From Zingiber officinale (Eukaryota; Streptophyta; Magnoliopsida; Zingiberales; Zingiberaceae), in the NCBI RefSeq assembly GCF_018446385.1, contig NC_056005.1, positions 40,677,461-40,741,460 on the forward strand: a stretch of 64,000 nt of DNA, given 5' to 3'. The position numbers and the translations under genes were made by a program. How positions within the stretch are numbered: position 1 is the stretch's first letter; each line of letters opens with the position of its first letter. Under the pieces are notes generated by a model. The model was not told where the DNA came from. It saw only the letters and a program-made list of their open reading frames with translations, and made no database searches. Below are positions 1 through 11,939 of this stretch, piece by piece.

Positions 1-60
1 TGAACTTGAATTTCTTTGTTTTACAGATTATCTACTTGAATGTTCAAATGAATTGCTTTC

Positions 61-1480
61 ATGACCAGGTCTTCGACAGACAAATTGTTTGAGTTAGATC
101 CAGAGATCGAAAGGACTTTCAGAGCTTTAAGAATCCAAGAGAAAATTTCAGAGGCTTCAGAAAGTTCCTTGTCATCTTCAGATACCCCCATGGTTGATCA
201 TAGCAGAACAATGAAGGAGCTTGCAGCTCCTGATGAGGCTTTTAAGTATTCATGCATCACTTATCCAACTCTAGCTGGTGATTTTGAGTTGAGATCAGGA
301 TTGATCCATTTGCTTCCAAAATATCAAGGATTATCTGGAGAAGACCCAAACAGACATTTGCATGAATTCCATGTGGTTTGTTCAACCATGAAGCCACAAG
401 GAATTTCAGAAGAGGATATTAAGCTAAGGGCTTTTCCATTTTCACTTATTGGAGCAGTGAAAGATTGGTTGTATTATTTGCCACGAGGATTCATCACTTC
501 TTGGATTGATATGAAAAAGGCTTTCTTGGAGAAATTCTTTCCAGCCTCAAGGACTGCAACTATTAGGAAAAGCATCTGTGGAATTCAACAAGTGGTGGGA
601 GAGACACTTTATGATTATTGGGAGAGATCATCCAAATTTGAAGTATGGAAATTCATTCTATCAACAACCATCTTCAAATCAGCATTTCAACCATACTTCC
701 AGTAATTTCCAGCAACCTCAGCAAGGGTTCCAGCAGCAGAATCAGAATTTCCAGCACCATTATCATCCTGCAAATCAATTCCAGCAATCATTTCAGCCTT
801 CTCAGTAGTTTCAAAATCAAAATCAGCATTATCAGTTTCAAAATCAGAATTTCCAGCAAGGGCAGAATTTCATACAACAAGCACTTCCAGCACCTTCAAG
901 GCTGAGTTTAACTCAAGGGAACTCTAGTAATACCTCAAGTTCTGATGCACAGCAAGTTAGATTGGAGGAATTGATGCAACAAATCCTTCAACAGCAACAA
1001 AGTCAGCAAAGAACAGATTCAACAATTCAAAATATAGAAAGACAGATTGGGCAGTTAGCTTCCATCCTTAATCAAATGCAAGCTCAAGGATCAAGTCAAT
1101 TGCCTTCACAAACAACTCCTAATCCTAAAGGGAATGTTAGTGCTTTAACTTTGAGAAGTGGGAAAAGAGTTGCAGAATTTTCAATTGAAGAAACTGCTAT
1201 TGGAAAGTGTCCAGAAATCCAGCAACAAAGTTCCAATAGTGAAGGAATTCAGACAGAGCAGAATGTGCCAACTTCGGGTTTAACTCAAAGTTCCATTGAT
1301 CCATTGAATATGGAGCATTCACAAGGAGAAGGAAGCTTAATTCCGAAATTTTCCAGCAATTTTTGTCCAGCTGAACATTTTCCAGCAGCAATTCCAGATT
1401 TCAGCAAACTTGGAAATTCAGGAAATCAAAATTCAATTCAGGAAGCTACCGGGCCACTTATTCCATTGCCTTTTCCTCAA
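61..1480 (+). other. Athila gag region (fossil)
   Basis: The first part holds a retrotransposon capsid-type domain: a YPTLAGDFELRSG stretch, then GLSGEDPNRHLHEF, then a tryptophan-containing helix region ending in EKFFPASRTATIRK, which is the usual plant gypsy gag pattern. It is followed by a glutamine- and asparagine-rich linker (about 690-1120) full of cag/caa codons and lacking a recognisable zinc knuckle. Gag would form the cytoplasmic virus-like particle. The region is not open throughout. Confidence 0.8.
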
Positions 1481-1729
1481 CGGAAAACCCAACCGAGGAA
1501 GGATGTAGAAGAGGAAAGAGCTAAGGAATTTCAAGAGCTAGTGAATTTGTTTAGCAAGGTGGAAATAAATGTTCCTTTACTCACAATGATTAAGCAAATT
1601 CCAAAATACGTTAAATTTTTGAAGGATCTTTGTGTGCATAAGAAGAAGTTGAAAGGGAATGAGCTGATTAGCATGGGCAAAAATGTATCTGCACTTCTTC
1701 AACCAGTTCCTCAGAAATGTGAAGATCCT

Positions 1730-4700
1730 AGCGTGTTTACAGTCCCTTGTGAGATTGGAAGTAGTCTTTTTAAGGATGTCATGCTAGATTTGGGAGCTTC
1801 AATTAATGTGATGCCGAAATAAGTTTTTCAAACTTTAGGCATTGGACCATTACAACCTACAGGAGTAGTCATTCAGTTAGCTGACCGCAGTCAGACTCAT
1901 CCAGCTGGAGTTATTGAAGATGTATTAGTTAAGGTGAGAGAACTCATTTTTCCTGCAAATTTTTATATCCTTGATATGGAGGGAGACTACCTGGCTAGTA
2001 GATTTCCACTCATTCTAGGACGACCATTCTTGAAGACTGCAAGGACAAAAATTGATGTTCAAGCGGGCACACTTTCTATGGAGATAGGTGATACAGTGGT
2101 CTAATTCAGTATTTTTGACGCTATGAAGCATCCTAGAGAGGATCATTCTATTCTTAGTTTGGACATTTCAGAGGAGCTGGATAGCATGGATTTCTTTTCA
2201 GTAATCGATTCAGATCTTACAGAGGTTGGTCAAGGTGATGAATCTTCTATATTTTTGGAAGATATGTCAGCTGTGGGAGTGGATTATGAGTCTTGTGGAT
2301 TATTTCCAAGTGAGAGAGATGATCTATACCTAGGGGATTGCTTAGGAGAAGCTCTATCCCTAGGATCACCCAGAGAAAAGAAATTATGCGTAGGGGATTG
2401 CTTAGGAGAAGCTCTACCCTTAGGATTGCCTTCAGTTGACCAGATTCAGGATGAGTTGAAGCCATTGCCTTCACACTTGAAGTATGCTTATTTAGGAGAG
2501 ACCCAGCAGCTACCTTTCATCATAGCCCAGAATCTAGAACCAGAACAAGAAAGTAAATTATTAGAGATTCTGAGGCAGCACAGGAGAGCCATTGGATGGA
2601 CTTTAGCAGATATTCCTGGTATTAGTCCTTCTATTTGTATGCACAGGATTTATTTAGAGGAGGATGTGAAACCAGTAAGACAACCCCAGAGGAGACTTAA
2701 CCCTGATCCTTGATGTAGTAAAGAAAGAGGTGACTAGACTTCTACAGGCAGGTATTATTTACCCTATTTCTGACAGTAAGTGGGTAAGTCCCATCCATGT
2801 GGTTCCAAAAAAATCAGGGGTGACAGTTGTGGCTAATGAAGAGAATGAGTTAGTGCCCACTAGAGTGAAAAATTCTTGGAGAGTTTGTATAGACTACAGG
2901 AAGCTGAATCAAGCAAGCAAGAAGGACCACTACCCCTTCCCTTTTATTGATCAGATGTTGGAGAGACTGGCGGGGAAGTCACATTATTGCTTCCTTGATG
3001 GCTACACTGGATATTTTCAGATTTGCATCCACCCAGAGGACCAGGAGAAGACCACCTTCACTTGCCCTTTCGGTACATTTGCTTACAGACGCATGCCATT
3101 TGGACTTTGTAACGCTCCAGGAACTTTTCAGCGATGCATGGTAAGTATTTTTGGTGATTTATTAGAGCATTGCATGGAGGTTTTCATGGATGATTTTTCT
3201 GTATATGGTTCATCATTTGATGCATGTCTGAAAAATTTGTCTAGGGTTTTAGATAGATGCATTGAGACTGATTTAGTGTTTAATTTTGAAAAATATCATT
3301 TTATGGTTGAGCATGGCATTGTTTTAGGACACATAGTCTCTAGGAAAGGAATTGAGGTAGATCCTGCTAAAATTAGTGCTATATCTTCCTTATCTTATCC
3401 CGCATGCGTGCGGGATGTTCGAGCTTTTCTTGGTCATACAGGATTTTACAGGAGATTTATTAGAGATTTCAGTCAGATTGCTCTTCCACTGTCTCAGTTG
3501 CTTCAGAAAGATGTTGAGTTTCATTTTGATCAAAAGTGTAAGGAGGCTTTTCAGAAATTGAAGGAGGCATTGAGTTCTGCACCTATTATCAGGCCACCAG
3601 ATTGGACTCTACCATTTGAGCTTATGTGTGATGCTTCAAATTTTTCTATAGGGGCAGTTCTTGCGCAAAGAGTAGATGGAGCACCACATGTTTTCTGCTA
3701 TGCATCTAAAACCTTGGATTCAGCTCAAGCGAATTACACCACTACAGAAAAAGAGCTTCTTGCCATTGTTTTTGCTTTAGATAAATTTCGATCATATTTA
3801 CTTTGTTCTCACGTGGTTGTATTTTCGGATCATGCAGCTTTGAAGTTCCTCCTCAAGAAGCCAGATGCTAAACCTAGATTGATTAGATGGATGCTTCTTC
3901 TCCAGGAGTTTGATTTGGAGATTCGAGATAGGAGTGGGAAGGAAAACTTGGTTGCCGATCACTTGAGCAGAATTGAAGGGGACTTGGATCATACGACTAT
4001 TGATGATGATTTTAGAGATAAGCAGCTTTTTCGGATGCATGGTGAATTCCCCTGGTATGCAGATCTTGTTAACTTCTTAGTAGGTCAAGTTTTTCCTACA
4101 CAATTTTCAAAATCTTAGAAGAATAAATTGAAAAGTGACTCGAAATATTATGAGTGGGATGATCCTTATTTATGGAAATTTTGTAGTGATCAGATCATTA
4201 GAAGATGCATACCTGATTGTGAGTTTTAGTCTGTACTTGCATTTTGTCATTCATCTGAGTTTGGAGGGCATTTTGGACCACAGAGGACTACTAGGAAAGT
4301 CTTGGAGTGTGGTTTTTATTGGCCTACTATTTTTCGTGATGCATATGTTTTTTGTAGATCATGTGATAGGTGTCAAAGGACTGGGAATATAGGACCTAAG
4401 AATGAAATGTCTCAGTACTACATGTTATTTTGTGAGATATTTGATGTATGGGGTATTGATTTCATGGGTCCATTTCCTGTTTCTTTTGGATTTTCATATA
4501 TTTTGTTGGCATGTGATTATGTTTCCAAATGGGTGGAGGCCATTCCTACCAGGACTGACGATTCTTCAGTTCTTGTGAGTTTTGTCAGGACACATATTTT
4601 CTGCAGGTTTGGAGTGCCTAAAGCAATAATTAGTGATCAGGGGACACATTTTTGTAACAGACTTATGAAGGCAATGCTGAGTAGATATGAGGTTTCACAT

Positions 4701-5260
4701 AGAATTTCAACTCCTTATCATCCCTAAACAAATGGACAGGCTGAGGTGTCAAACAGAGAAGTGAAGAGAATTTTAGAGAAAACTGTGAGACCTGATAGGA
4801 AAGATTGGAGTAAGAGATTAGATGATGCACTTTGGGCTTACAGAACCGCTTTCAAAACTCCTATAGGGATGTCACCATATAGAATGGTGTATGGTAAAGC
4901 TTGTCATCTTCCTGTGGAGATTGAACACAAGGCATATTGGGCGGTTAGAGTTTGTAACTTTGATGCTAGCTTGGCGGGAGAAGAAAGGAAATTGCAACTC
5001 CAAGAGCTTGAAGAAATTCGGTTAGAGGCATTTGAGAACTCACGAATCTACAAAGAAAAGACCAAGAACTTTCATGACAAGCACATTTTGGGTAAGGAAT
5101 TTCATATTGGTGATAAAGTGCTTTTGTATAGGTCAAGACTAAAATTGATGAAAGGTACGTTGAGATCTCATTGGGAAGGTCCATTTATTGTAACTAACGT
5201 TTTCTCTTATGGAGCTATTGAGATTGGGATGTATCTACCGGACGGATTTTCAAGGTGAAT
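1730..5260 (+). other. Athila pol region: PR, RT, RNase H, INT (fossil)
   Basis: The protease lies around 1740-2100, with an active-site-like LDLGASINVMP and a later flap-side FPLILGRPFLKT. RT lies about 2730-3500, with the [10 protein letters not shown] motif near 2885 and the catalytic FMDDFSVYG near 3185. RNase H lies about 3610-3970 ([12 protein letters not shown], then [10 protein letters not shown]). Integrase lies about 4230-5260: a zinc-binding CDRCQRTGN, a DDE core starting WGIDFMGPFP, and a basic C-terminal part that ends soon after HWEGPF without a chromodomain, as expected for Athila rather than chromoviruses. The region is broken. Confidence 0.85.
2331..2430 (+). repeat. 60-bp tandem duplication between protease and RT
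   Basis: The word taggggattgcttaggaga occurs at 2331 and again at 2391, exactly 60 bases apart, and about 40 bases of each unit match closely. Because 60 is a multiple of three, the protein repeats GDCLGEALxLG in the same frame. It lies in the poorly conserved linker before RT, where length variation would be tolerated. Confidence 0.9.
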
Positions 5261-5344
5261 GGGCATCGACTTAAGATTTTTCATGAAGCTAGCAATGGAG
5301 TGGAGGTGGAGAGAATGAGCCACACAGGAGCAACTTATCCAATT

Positions 5345-8300
5345 TAAGGGGAGTTCGTTTCAACTTAGTCTTTCCTTTTGCTTTTGCTTATATACAAGTT
5401 TGGTTGCTCAATAAATTCTTTGTTTACAAATAATAAATTCTTTACTGTAGATAATTTCCTTATAGAACTTATTTTGAATTCCGAAAGAAAAAAAGAGAAA
5501 AAAAATAAAAATAAAAATAAAAAAATGGCACCCCCTAACATTTTCCTATAATATGTTAGAAATAGAGAATGGAAGCTAGATTAGAGTATCTAATTTGGGG
5601 CTACTTTTATTTTTCTCAAGGTTTCTACTTTAATGATGGATATTTGATTGATAAATTGGATTGATACATTTTCATGCCTAGTGAGGATGAGCCTTAATTG
5701 AGTGATGCTCTTGTGTTGTTACACTCTAGAACTTGCTTTGATTCTTTCAAAACCATAATTCAATGGATTGAATTATGTTTGTGAAGGGTAATCATTTTGT
5801 TAAATTTTCTCTTCCACACAATTTCTTGCTATTCTTCTTGATAATCATCATTTCAATTTATATTCTCTCTTTTGTAAATCTTTTGGATATGGATACATAG
5901 TTTGTTATATGATGGATGTTTTGGCATGATGAATTAAGATTTAAGTGTGGGGGAGGGGATTGCAAGTGTTGGGAGATCTTGATGATTGCATACTCTTGCT
6001 ATTTATGCTTGATACATATAATGTGCAGTAGTTTAAGTTGTAATTTGAGGCAATTGAAGTTGTTATCATGCGAAAATTCTAAAGTTGATAATTCAAGTTT
6101 CTGGATGAATTGATTGAGATTAAAGGATATTGGACAGTTTCAAGGGAAATAAATTGCCTGATGGGTAGGATTTGAATGACACAATTTAAATTGTGAATCT
6201 TAGTTTTGGACTTTGGAATTGAAGTTCTATTTGGTGCCAATTCTGTAAGATGAAGATTTCTGATATATATAAAGAAAAAAAAACTGAGAAGAATTCTGGA
6301 ATTTGGAGCTTCAATGGTGTGCCAAACTGGTCTGCAGGTTTCGTAAAAAGAAAACCAACCTTCCAAATCAAATTACTGATTAGAAACAAGATTTCTGAAA
6401 TTTGTGGAGACTTAATTCAATGGATTTAGTTGAAATCATGTTAACTGATTACAGCAGAATACTGGAAATCCAGAATTTAGAAGTTGTTGATGATATGGTT
6501 GCAGTTTTGTGAAATCTGTATTAATGAGAGCTGAATTCTTATGTTATTGCAAGGAAAGTTTATGCAGATTTCTGAAACTTGTGAAGACTTGATTTAAAAT
6601 CTTTATACTTCTAGTTCGTGGAGTGCTATTTTCATTTGAGCAGGAAGCTGATGTAACAAGAATGCAGAAGCTGCTATTGATGCAGTATTGATGCTGAAGC
6701 TGCAGTATTGATGCTATTATTGAGAAAGTTTTGAAATGGAAATTGAAGCTTTGACATCTGTGATAAAATAGAATCTTTTATTCCAATGAGAAATACAAGA
6801 TAAACAAGGAGTGAAGAATGTACCAATTTAAGTTCTAAACAGAATTCTGATTCTGATTTCTGCCAAACAATTGTAAATGAATTGTGAACAATTCTGAGTT
6901 GAATTGGAACAGTAGGAAATTCAGAAATGAAGAGCTATGCAGATTGGAATGGCTGTTAATAAGATGTTCTTGCTGTTCAGAAGTGGTTGAATTGGGAAAC
7001 AGAATCTACAGAAACAGTGAAGATTCAGGAATAATGAAAATGGCAGCTTATGTATCATATGTGTATCAAGATTTGGAAGTAGCATTAAGCTTCAGAAAAA
7101 GTTCAAGGAAGATCTGTCAACATGAATAGACAAATGGTATTAAAAGATCAATGGCTGAAAAGAACACAGAATACAAGAAATTCAGAAGCTAAAAATCTCA
7201 CAATTTGGAATTTTAAAGAGTTTTAGAATCTGGAGTTGAGGTTGCAGCTGAATCTATTTATGATCTGAACTTCATAGCATTTAATGTCATCTTAATTCAG
7301 TCCGAGACGGAATGAAGTTTAAGTGTGGGGCAGAGCTTGAGCTCTATTTGAAGATGAGCAGTGGATTTGAATTCTGGAATGAAGTGATGCTGGAAATGAA
7401 ATAAGCTGAAAACATTGAAAATCTTCTTTGGCAGATTCTGTACAAACTTTGGAAAATAAGTGCAGTTAGTTTAAGTTGATTAAATCAGGAAATCTGTGGA
7501 GAATGAGTTGATAGGGATTTTAAGAGGGCAGATGATGTGTTGATATAAAATTTAGAAATGTACAGGAATCAGAAAACTTGCAATTGCTGTCAGTGTTCAA
7601 TCCAGTGTTGAAAACAGAATTAATTTTCAGGAAATAAAACAGAATTTAGTGTCAAGGAATGTCAAAGTTTGTATTAACTTGATATCAGTAATCTTATGGA
7701 AATGTTGTCTGGTACAAGAAGTGGGCAGCTGACAGTAAGTTTACAGGCTCAGGAAGGCAGTGAGTTTTTTTTTTTGAAATGGTGCAGTTTTTGTGCCGGA
7801 ATTGTGAAAGACTAAGAACTGAAGATAAGTAAATGAATATTACTGGAATTGGGAAGAAATGAAATGTTTCTTAAGGGGTAGTTTTTAAGGATGTAATCTC
7901 AGCAAAATTCTGAATATGAAAAGAAGAATAACCTTGCTAAGCTGAATTGAATTCTTAGAGATGCATTCATTGAACCCAAATAAATGAGAAACTGAATTGT
8001 TGATTGAAGAGAAGAATGGCCAGTAGTCATTAGATAGAATTCTTTTGTATCCATGTCTTCCACTAAACTAAAACTCATACTTTCTTTCTTATCTTTTCCT
8101 TGTTGCTAATTCTTTATTTTCTTATCTTTTCTTGCAACAAATGCTTTGATGTGAACTTAATTCATATTCTTGCATTTTTTTTTGGTCCATGATTAACCTT
8201 TATATCGTGATTTGTATCCATGATCATGGTAGAGAGTAGAAGATAAGCAAGCATATGGTAGGTAAGAAGCACAAGTAGCATGAGTGTCCTCCATTTTTGT

Positions 8301-8571
8301 GATTTCATGTGAAATAGGATGAGGGCCACAAAAACTCTATCTTGTGAGGTTTTTAGTGTGAAATCAATTTCAATTTACTCATGATAAATGAAAATTATTA
8401 TGTTGTTAACCAAGAGTAAGGTTTTAAGTCCATAAATACTTGAGGTTCTAGAATGTGATAATCTTTGATGGTTTTCCTTTTCTATTTTCTAATCATGTAT
8501 GGGGCTTGGTTAGGGGGTTGCCATTTAAGTAGGTTTTTAGCTTTCTTAACTTGCTTGAGACAAGCAAGAAT
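5345..8571 (+). other. Athila 3' non-coding spacer, no envelope-like gene seen
   Basis: This is a 3.2 kb stretch between integrase and the 3' LTR. Some Athila elements carry an envelope-like ORF here; I see none, and no long open frame on either strand. The base composition is A/G-rich with many small variants of gaaattcaga and tgaagattctga, as if built from short duplications. Two polypurine-like motifs identical in their core to the real PPT lie inside it (5943 and 7321). Confidence 0.7.
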
Positions 8572-8583
8572 AAGTGTGGGGGA
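8572..8583 (+). promoter_or_regulatory. Polypurine tract of the Athila element
   Basis: The purine run aagtgtggggga sits four bases before the TGATGATGGG start of the LTR. This is the usual place and sequence of the plus-strand primer in plant Athila-type elements. Confidence 0.8.
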
Positions 8584-8586
8584 TTT

Positions 8587-10495
8587 TGATGATGGGATAA
8601 TTGGTGTTATATTTCTATTCAAATTGATGGACATTAGGGTCTAGATGGTTCAAGTAAGTGACTTTGGAGTTAGATTTTATTATCCAAGATAAATTTTGAG
8701 CCAATTCTATTAGACAATTTTTTCTATACAGGATTTGTACCTCACACATTTCTTGTTAATCTTGATTTTAGGTAAAGAGTTGGATGCATTGATCACGTTG
8801 GATGCACTCAAGCTAGTCATCTGGAACATGGAGTTAAATAGTGCATTACACTGTTGAATCTGGTGAATCAAACCAGATCACTGCACCTGAACCGGACCAA
8901 GATTGAACCGGTCTAAGAAGGAGTTGAAAAACCAGATCTCGGCACGATGAACAGTGGCTTATGCTACTGTTCATCGTGCCAATTCTTCATCCATCGCGAT
9001 CAGCAGCGGCGCAGGTCCCGTTCACATTCCAGATTGGGGATCTCTTGTTCATCTTCTACCGACAGTTGAGTCTATCGGCGTTCAAATCACGGCGAGCAGT
9101 GGCGATCGAGGGTGTTTCCCAGGTCGCAATTTTTCCACCTCCGTGATCCGTAAGAAGCCACGATTGAGGGTGTTTCTCAGATCTGTGGGTTCCGTCCATC
9201 CGCGACGAGTTGAAGGAGTTTTCCTGAAGATTCGGCGTCCACTTCATAGCCATTCTTCCAAGCTGCTGATTGAATCGGTCCGATCATTCGATTTCAGCAT
9301 TGCAGCTCGATTTCTGTTCTGTTCCTTGTGATTCCTGGTCGCAAGCTTGAAGGGCGATCCCAGGAGCTTCATGCACCTTGATAACGCACGGGAGGAACTG
9401 TTGGAACCGGTGGAGAGCTTGAAGGGTGTTCCCAACAGCTCCTCTGCTTGCAACAGAGAGAAGTGCACAGATTTGGGATTTGGAGTTGTGAATGTTTTTC
9501 ATTGTTTTCTTTACCTAGATCTTAGATTTAGTTGCAGAATTTCATGGTTTCTGTTTTGTTTCATTGACCTCAACCCTTTTTCTATATGTTGCAGCTCTAA
9601 GTTGGTTTAGGTTCAATTCTGTTCAGTTTTCTATTTAGTATATGATGCGATTGATTAAGATGAATTCCTCTTAGTTTAGATCTGAGATTTGCTGTTTTGA
9701 ATGTTCAATTTTCTTTGCATTTTAAGTCATTTATTAGATCAAACTTATATTGCAATTTCAATACGGAAATAAATTGTCCAGTAGCTTCTTAATTGATCCA
9801 GAACATGTAGTTGGTTCATTTAGGGTCTTAGTTAGTTAGCTAACTTAGACTAGCTATAAGTTGATTTAGAGTAAGGATTGTAGAAGTAAGGCTAGTTGAA
9901 AAGTGTTTAAGTGAAGTGAGATCATTGCTGAGCTTAAGGTTAGTTAGTTTTTTTAGGATAGGTTTTATTCCTGAATGCATCTAATGATTTCTAATTTTTA
10001 ATCTTTGTATGTCCTGATTTCTGAAGTTGATAGTGAATCTTTTCAGTGAAGTATCCGTTAGATTGTTTCTAGTTTTGATTCATTTCATTTTGTTACATTT
10101 TAATTCAGATTTGCCTTAAAAGTTGGTTGAGTGTCATTGAGTATAAGGGATTTGAAGTTTCTGAATCTTCTTAGTTGGATGTTTAGATAAGTCGCTATTT
10201 TGTCTTCTTGAGTTAAAGTTGATGCAATTTAGTTAATTCGTGTATTAGGATAAAATTCTGAATTCCTTTTTGATTCCTTGAATTGCATTGATGGATCAAT
10301 TTTTGTGAAAGAATTTCTGGACAGAACTTTGATTGAGATTTAATTTCAGATTCTAGCAATTGGGTTAAGACTTAAAGATAATCCCACATTCACTAGCTAC
10401 TCTTTGGGAAATATGACTTGGGAACTCCATACTACATGTATTATATTTAGTTTTGAAATGTTTCAATCTTCATTAATTTGATGCACCACGTGACA
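8587..10495 (+). mobile_element. 3' LTR of the Athila element
   Basis: The LTR starts TGATGATGGGATAATTGG right after the polypurine tract. It includes a G/C-richer part (about 8930-9450) with atgctactgttcatcgtgcc and gcttgaagggtgttcccaac, and then a long T-rich part with a run of T-rich tracts and tgcag words. The same two landmark phrases recur in the fragment at 17097-17911 and 20866-21100, which supports reading this as an LTR. The ends are TG...CA; the right end is the least certain point. Confidence 0.75.
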
Positions 10496-10560
10496 TGTAA
10501 TATGGGTGACACCAACAAGTCATGATCAAAATCTGATTTGGAGGAGTACACTGACTTACA

Positions 10561-11040
10561 TTGATGGCAAGTCACCAGGAGGAGAGCATAGACAAAGGGG
10601 GAGCCTCCTCAGAAGAAAGCTACAACAAGGAGAAAGAAACAAACTTCAGAGCGAATCTGGTAAGTGAGGTATATTTACTATCTCATGACTACTTATATTT
10701 AGGTATTAAATCCATGACTAAATTATATAAGATTAAGTCTAAAAATATTAATTTGAAAAAGAAAATTTCAGAATTGAAACTAATTTTAGCAAATACATGT
10801 CCTTTAGAAATGTATGATAAACTAAAGGATGAAAATAAAAAATTAAAAGACCAAATTGAAAAATTAAAAATTTTTACAAGTGTTAATGGTAATACTTCAA
10901 AAAATTATAGAAACCCAAATGGGTACCTTAAATATCATAACCACTAAATTAGAAAAGTATTGCAAAAATATGTTCTAATGAAATTTCTTATCAATCCTGT
11001 AGGTAAAAATTTATTTTGTGTCCATATCTTGCTTAGTATA
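10561..11040 (+). other. SIRE-like gag C-terminal coiled-coil region (fossil)
   Basis: The readable protein has a charged N-terminal part (EESYNKEKETNF), then a lysine- and leucine-rich coiled coil with LKLILANTCPLEMYDKL and KDENKKLKDQIEKLK, and then a stretch with FLINPVGKNL. That combination is the C-terminal part of gag-like proteins of SIRE/Maximus-type copia elements as I remember them. The zinc-knuckle part upstream is missing. I do not regard it as a host gene. Confidence 0.65.
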
Positions 11041-11327
11041 AATAAATAATTATGCATGCTTTATGTTTAGGAATATTAATTTTATTTACAAAATTAAGTT
11101 CGTATACTTACTAATCATGTCCAAGCGCTGAGTCGACGGACGCTGGGGACGTGGCACGCTCCGCTATCTCCGACTGTTGGTGTAGCTCTCCGACGAACCT
11201 GCAAAGAAGCCGAGCCGGGAGGGATTTCCCGGCGATGGCCCTCCGACGCTCAAGTCAGGCAACGAGAGAGGCAGCGTAATGAGGCTACAGTAGAGATGTG
11301 CGCATACCTTCGTCGACGTCTGGGGGT

Positions 11328-11337
11328 CCTTATATAG
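11328..11337 (-). promoter_or_regulatory. TATA box of the Tat solo LTR
   Basis: CTATATAAGG on the minus strand, followed by GACCCCC. The same box-plus-GGGTCC arrangement occurs in the other two Tat LTRs. Confidence 0.7.
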
Positions 11338-11596
11338 GAACCCGGGGAAGCGCAAGCACGCTTCTCTATGCGTGCACGCTTCCCCAAACATACCTTAACA
11401 AGCCTCTGTCAGAAAAGTACCTCTGGCGCCATTCCGCAATCGTCTGAGCATTTCCCGGATGTGACGGTGGAAGCTTCCGCCGTATGATCCTGTGTACGGC
11501 TCGGCCGCCAACTCTGCTGTTTGTCGGCGGCAGATGTCTCGAGGATGATGTTATCCCCTGCCTCCTTTGTCCTCTTACGCTTCTTGTTTGTTCCGG

Positions 11597-11716
11597 GCCG
11601 AGCGGTTCGGCCGCTCGGCGGGCATAGCACTTCTGCCAAGGTCGTATGCTCAGATGAGATTGCCCCTGCCTATCTTTGCTGCCTAGTGCTCTGGCCGAGC
11701 GGGCTTCCCGCTCGGC
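11597..11716. repeat. Two GC-rich perfect hairpins in the Tat solo LTR
   Basis: At 11597-11619, GCCGAGCGG and CCGCTCGGC are separated by 5 bases. At 11694-11716, GCCGAGCGGG and CCCGCTCGGC are separated by 3 bases. Both stems share the GCCGAGCGG core, so they may have arisen by duplication. They lie upstream of the TATA box on the minus strand, that is, in U3. Confidence 0.85.
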
Positions 11717-11939
11717 ACTTGAACCTTTTTACCTTGAGCATCGGAAACCCGACCCCTAGTCGGGTTGTCTTCCTTCGGTTCGGGAGATTCATGGTCGGTC
11801 GGCCTTCATCGCCCGGTCGATCAGCCCGCTTCATCCGGTCGGCCGATCTCAAGCTTGAATCTCTTGACCTTTGACCTCCACGTGTCGTTGACCTTCCGCC
11901 AATGAGGATCCCCCGTCCTTATCACCGGATCACTTACTA

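Larger units (their letters stand above)
1..10495 (+). mobile_element. Athila-type Ty3/gypsy retrotransposon, 5' end outside the window
   Basis: The gag protein, the order protease - reverse transcriptase - RNase H - integrase, the long 3' non-coding spacer and the aagtgtggggga polypurine tract before a TGATGATGGG LTR start together fit the plant Athila lineage. The window opens just upstream of gag, so the 5' LTR and primer site are not visible and no LTR-LTR age can be given. The reading frames are broken in roughly five places, so this is a fossil. The right end is set at a plausible CA terminus near 10495 and could be off by some tens of bases. Confidence 0.85.
11112..11932 (-). mobile_element. 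Solo LTR of a Tat-lineage gypsy element, TSD CTTAC
   Basis: This GC-rich 821-bp block is unlike its AT-rich surroundings. On the minus strand it starts TGATCCGG and ends GGACATGATTA, a TG...TA version of the usual TG...CA. The 5-bp duplication CTTAC lies at 11107-11111 and 11933-11937. Its TATA region and following bases match the two Tat LTRs at 29006 and 31040 in order (TATA, ggaccccc, gaaggtatgcgcacat, then gagcgtcggagggccatcgcc), which places it in the same lineage. No internal region remains, so it is a solo LTR. Confidence 0.8.

Noticed and set aside
5345-8571. Search for an envelope-like gene in the Athila 3' spacer
   Set aside because: No long frame or membrane-type segments seen on either strand.
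11106-11939. 8-bp direct repeat ACTTACTA around the GC-rich block, suggesting a hAT insertion
   Set aside because: The block's TATA region and following bases parallel the Tat LTRs at 29006 and 31040, and TG...TA ends with a 5-bp CTTAC duplication fit better; the extra matching bases look coincidental.
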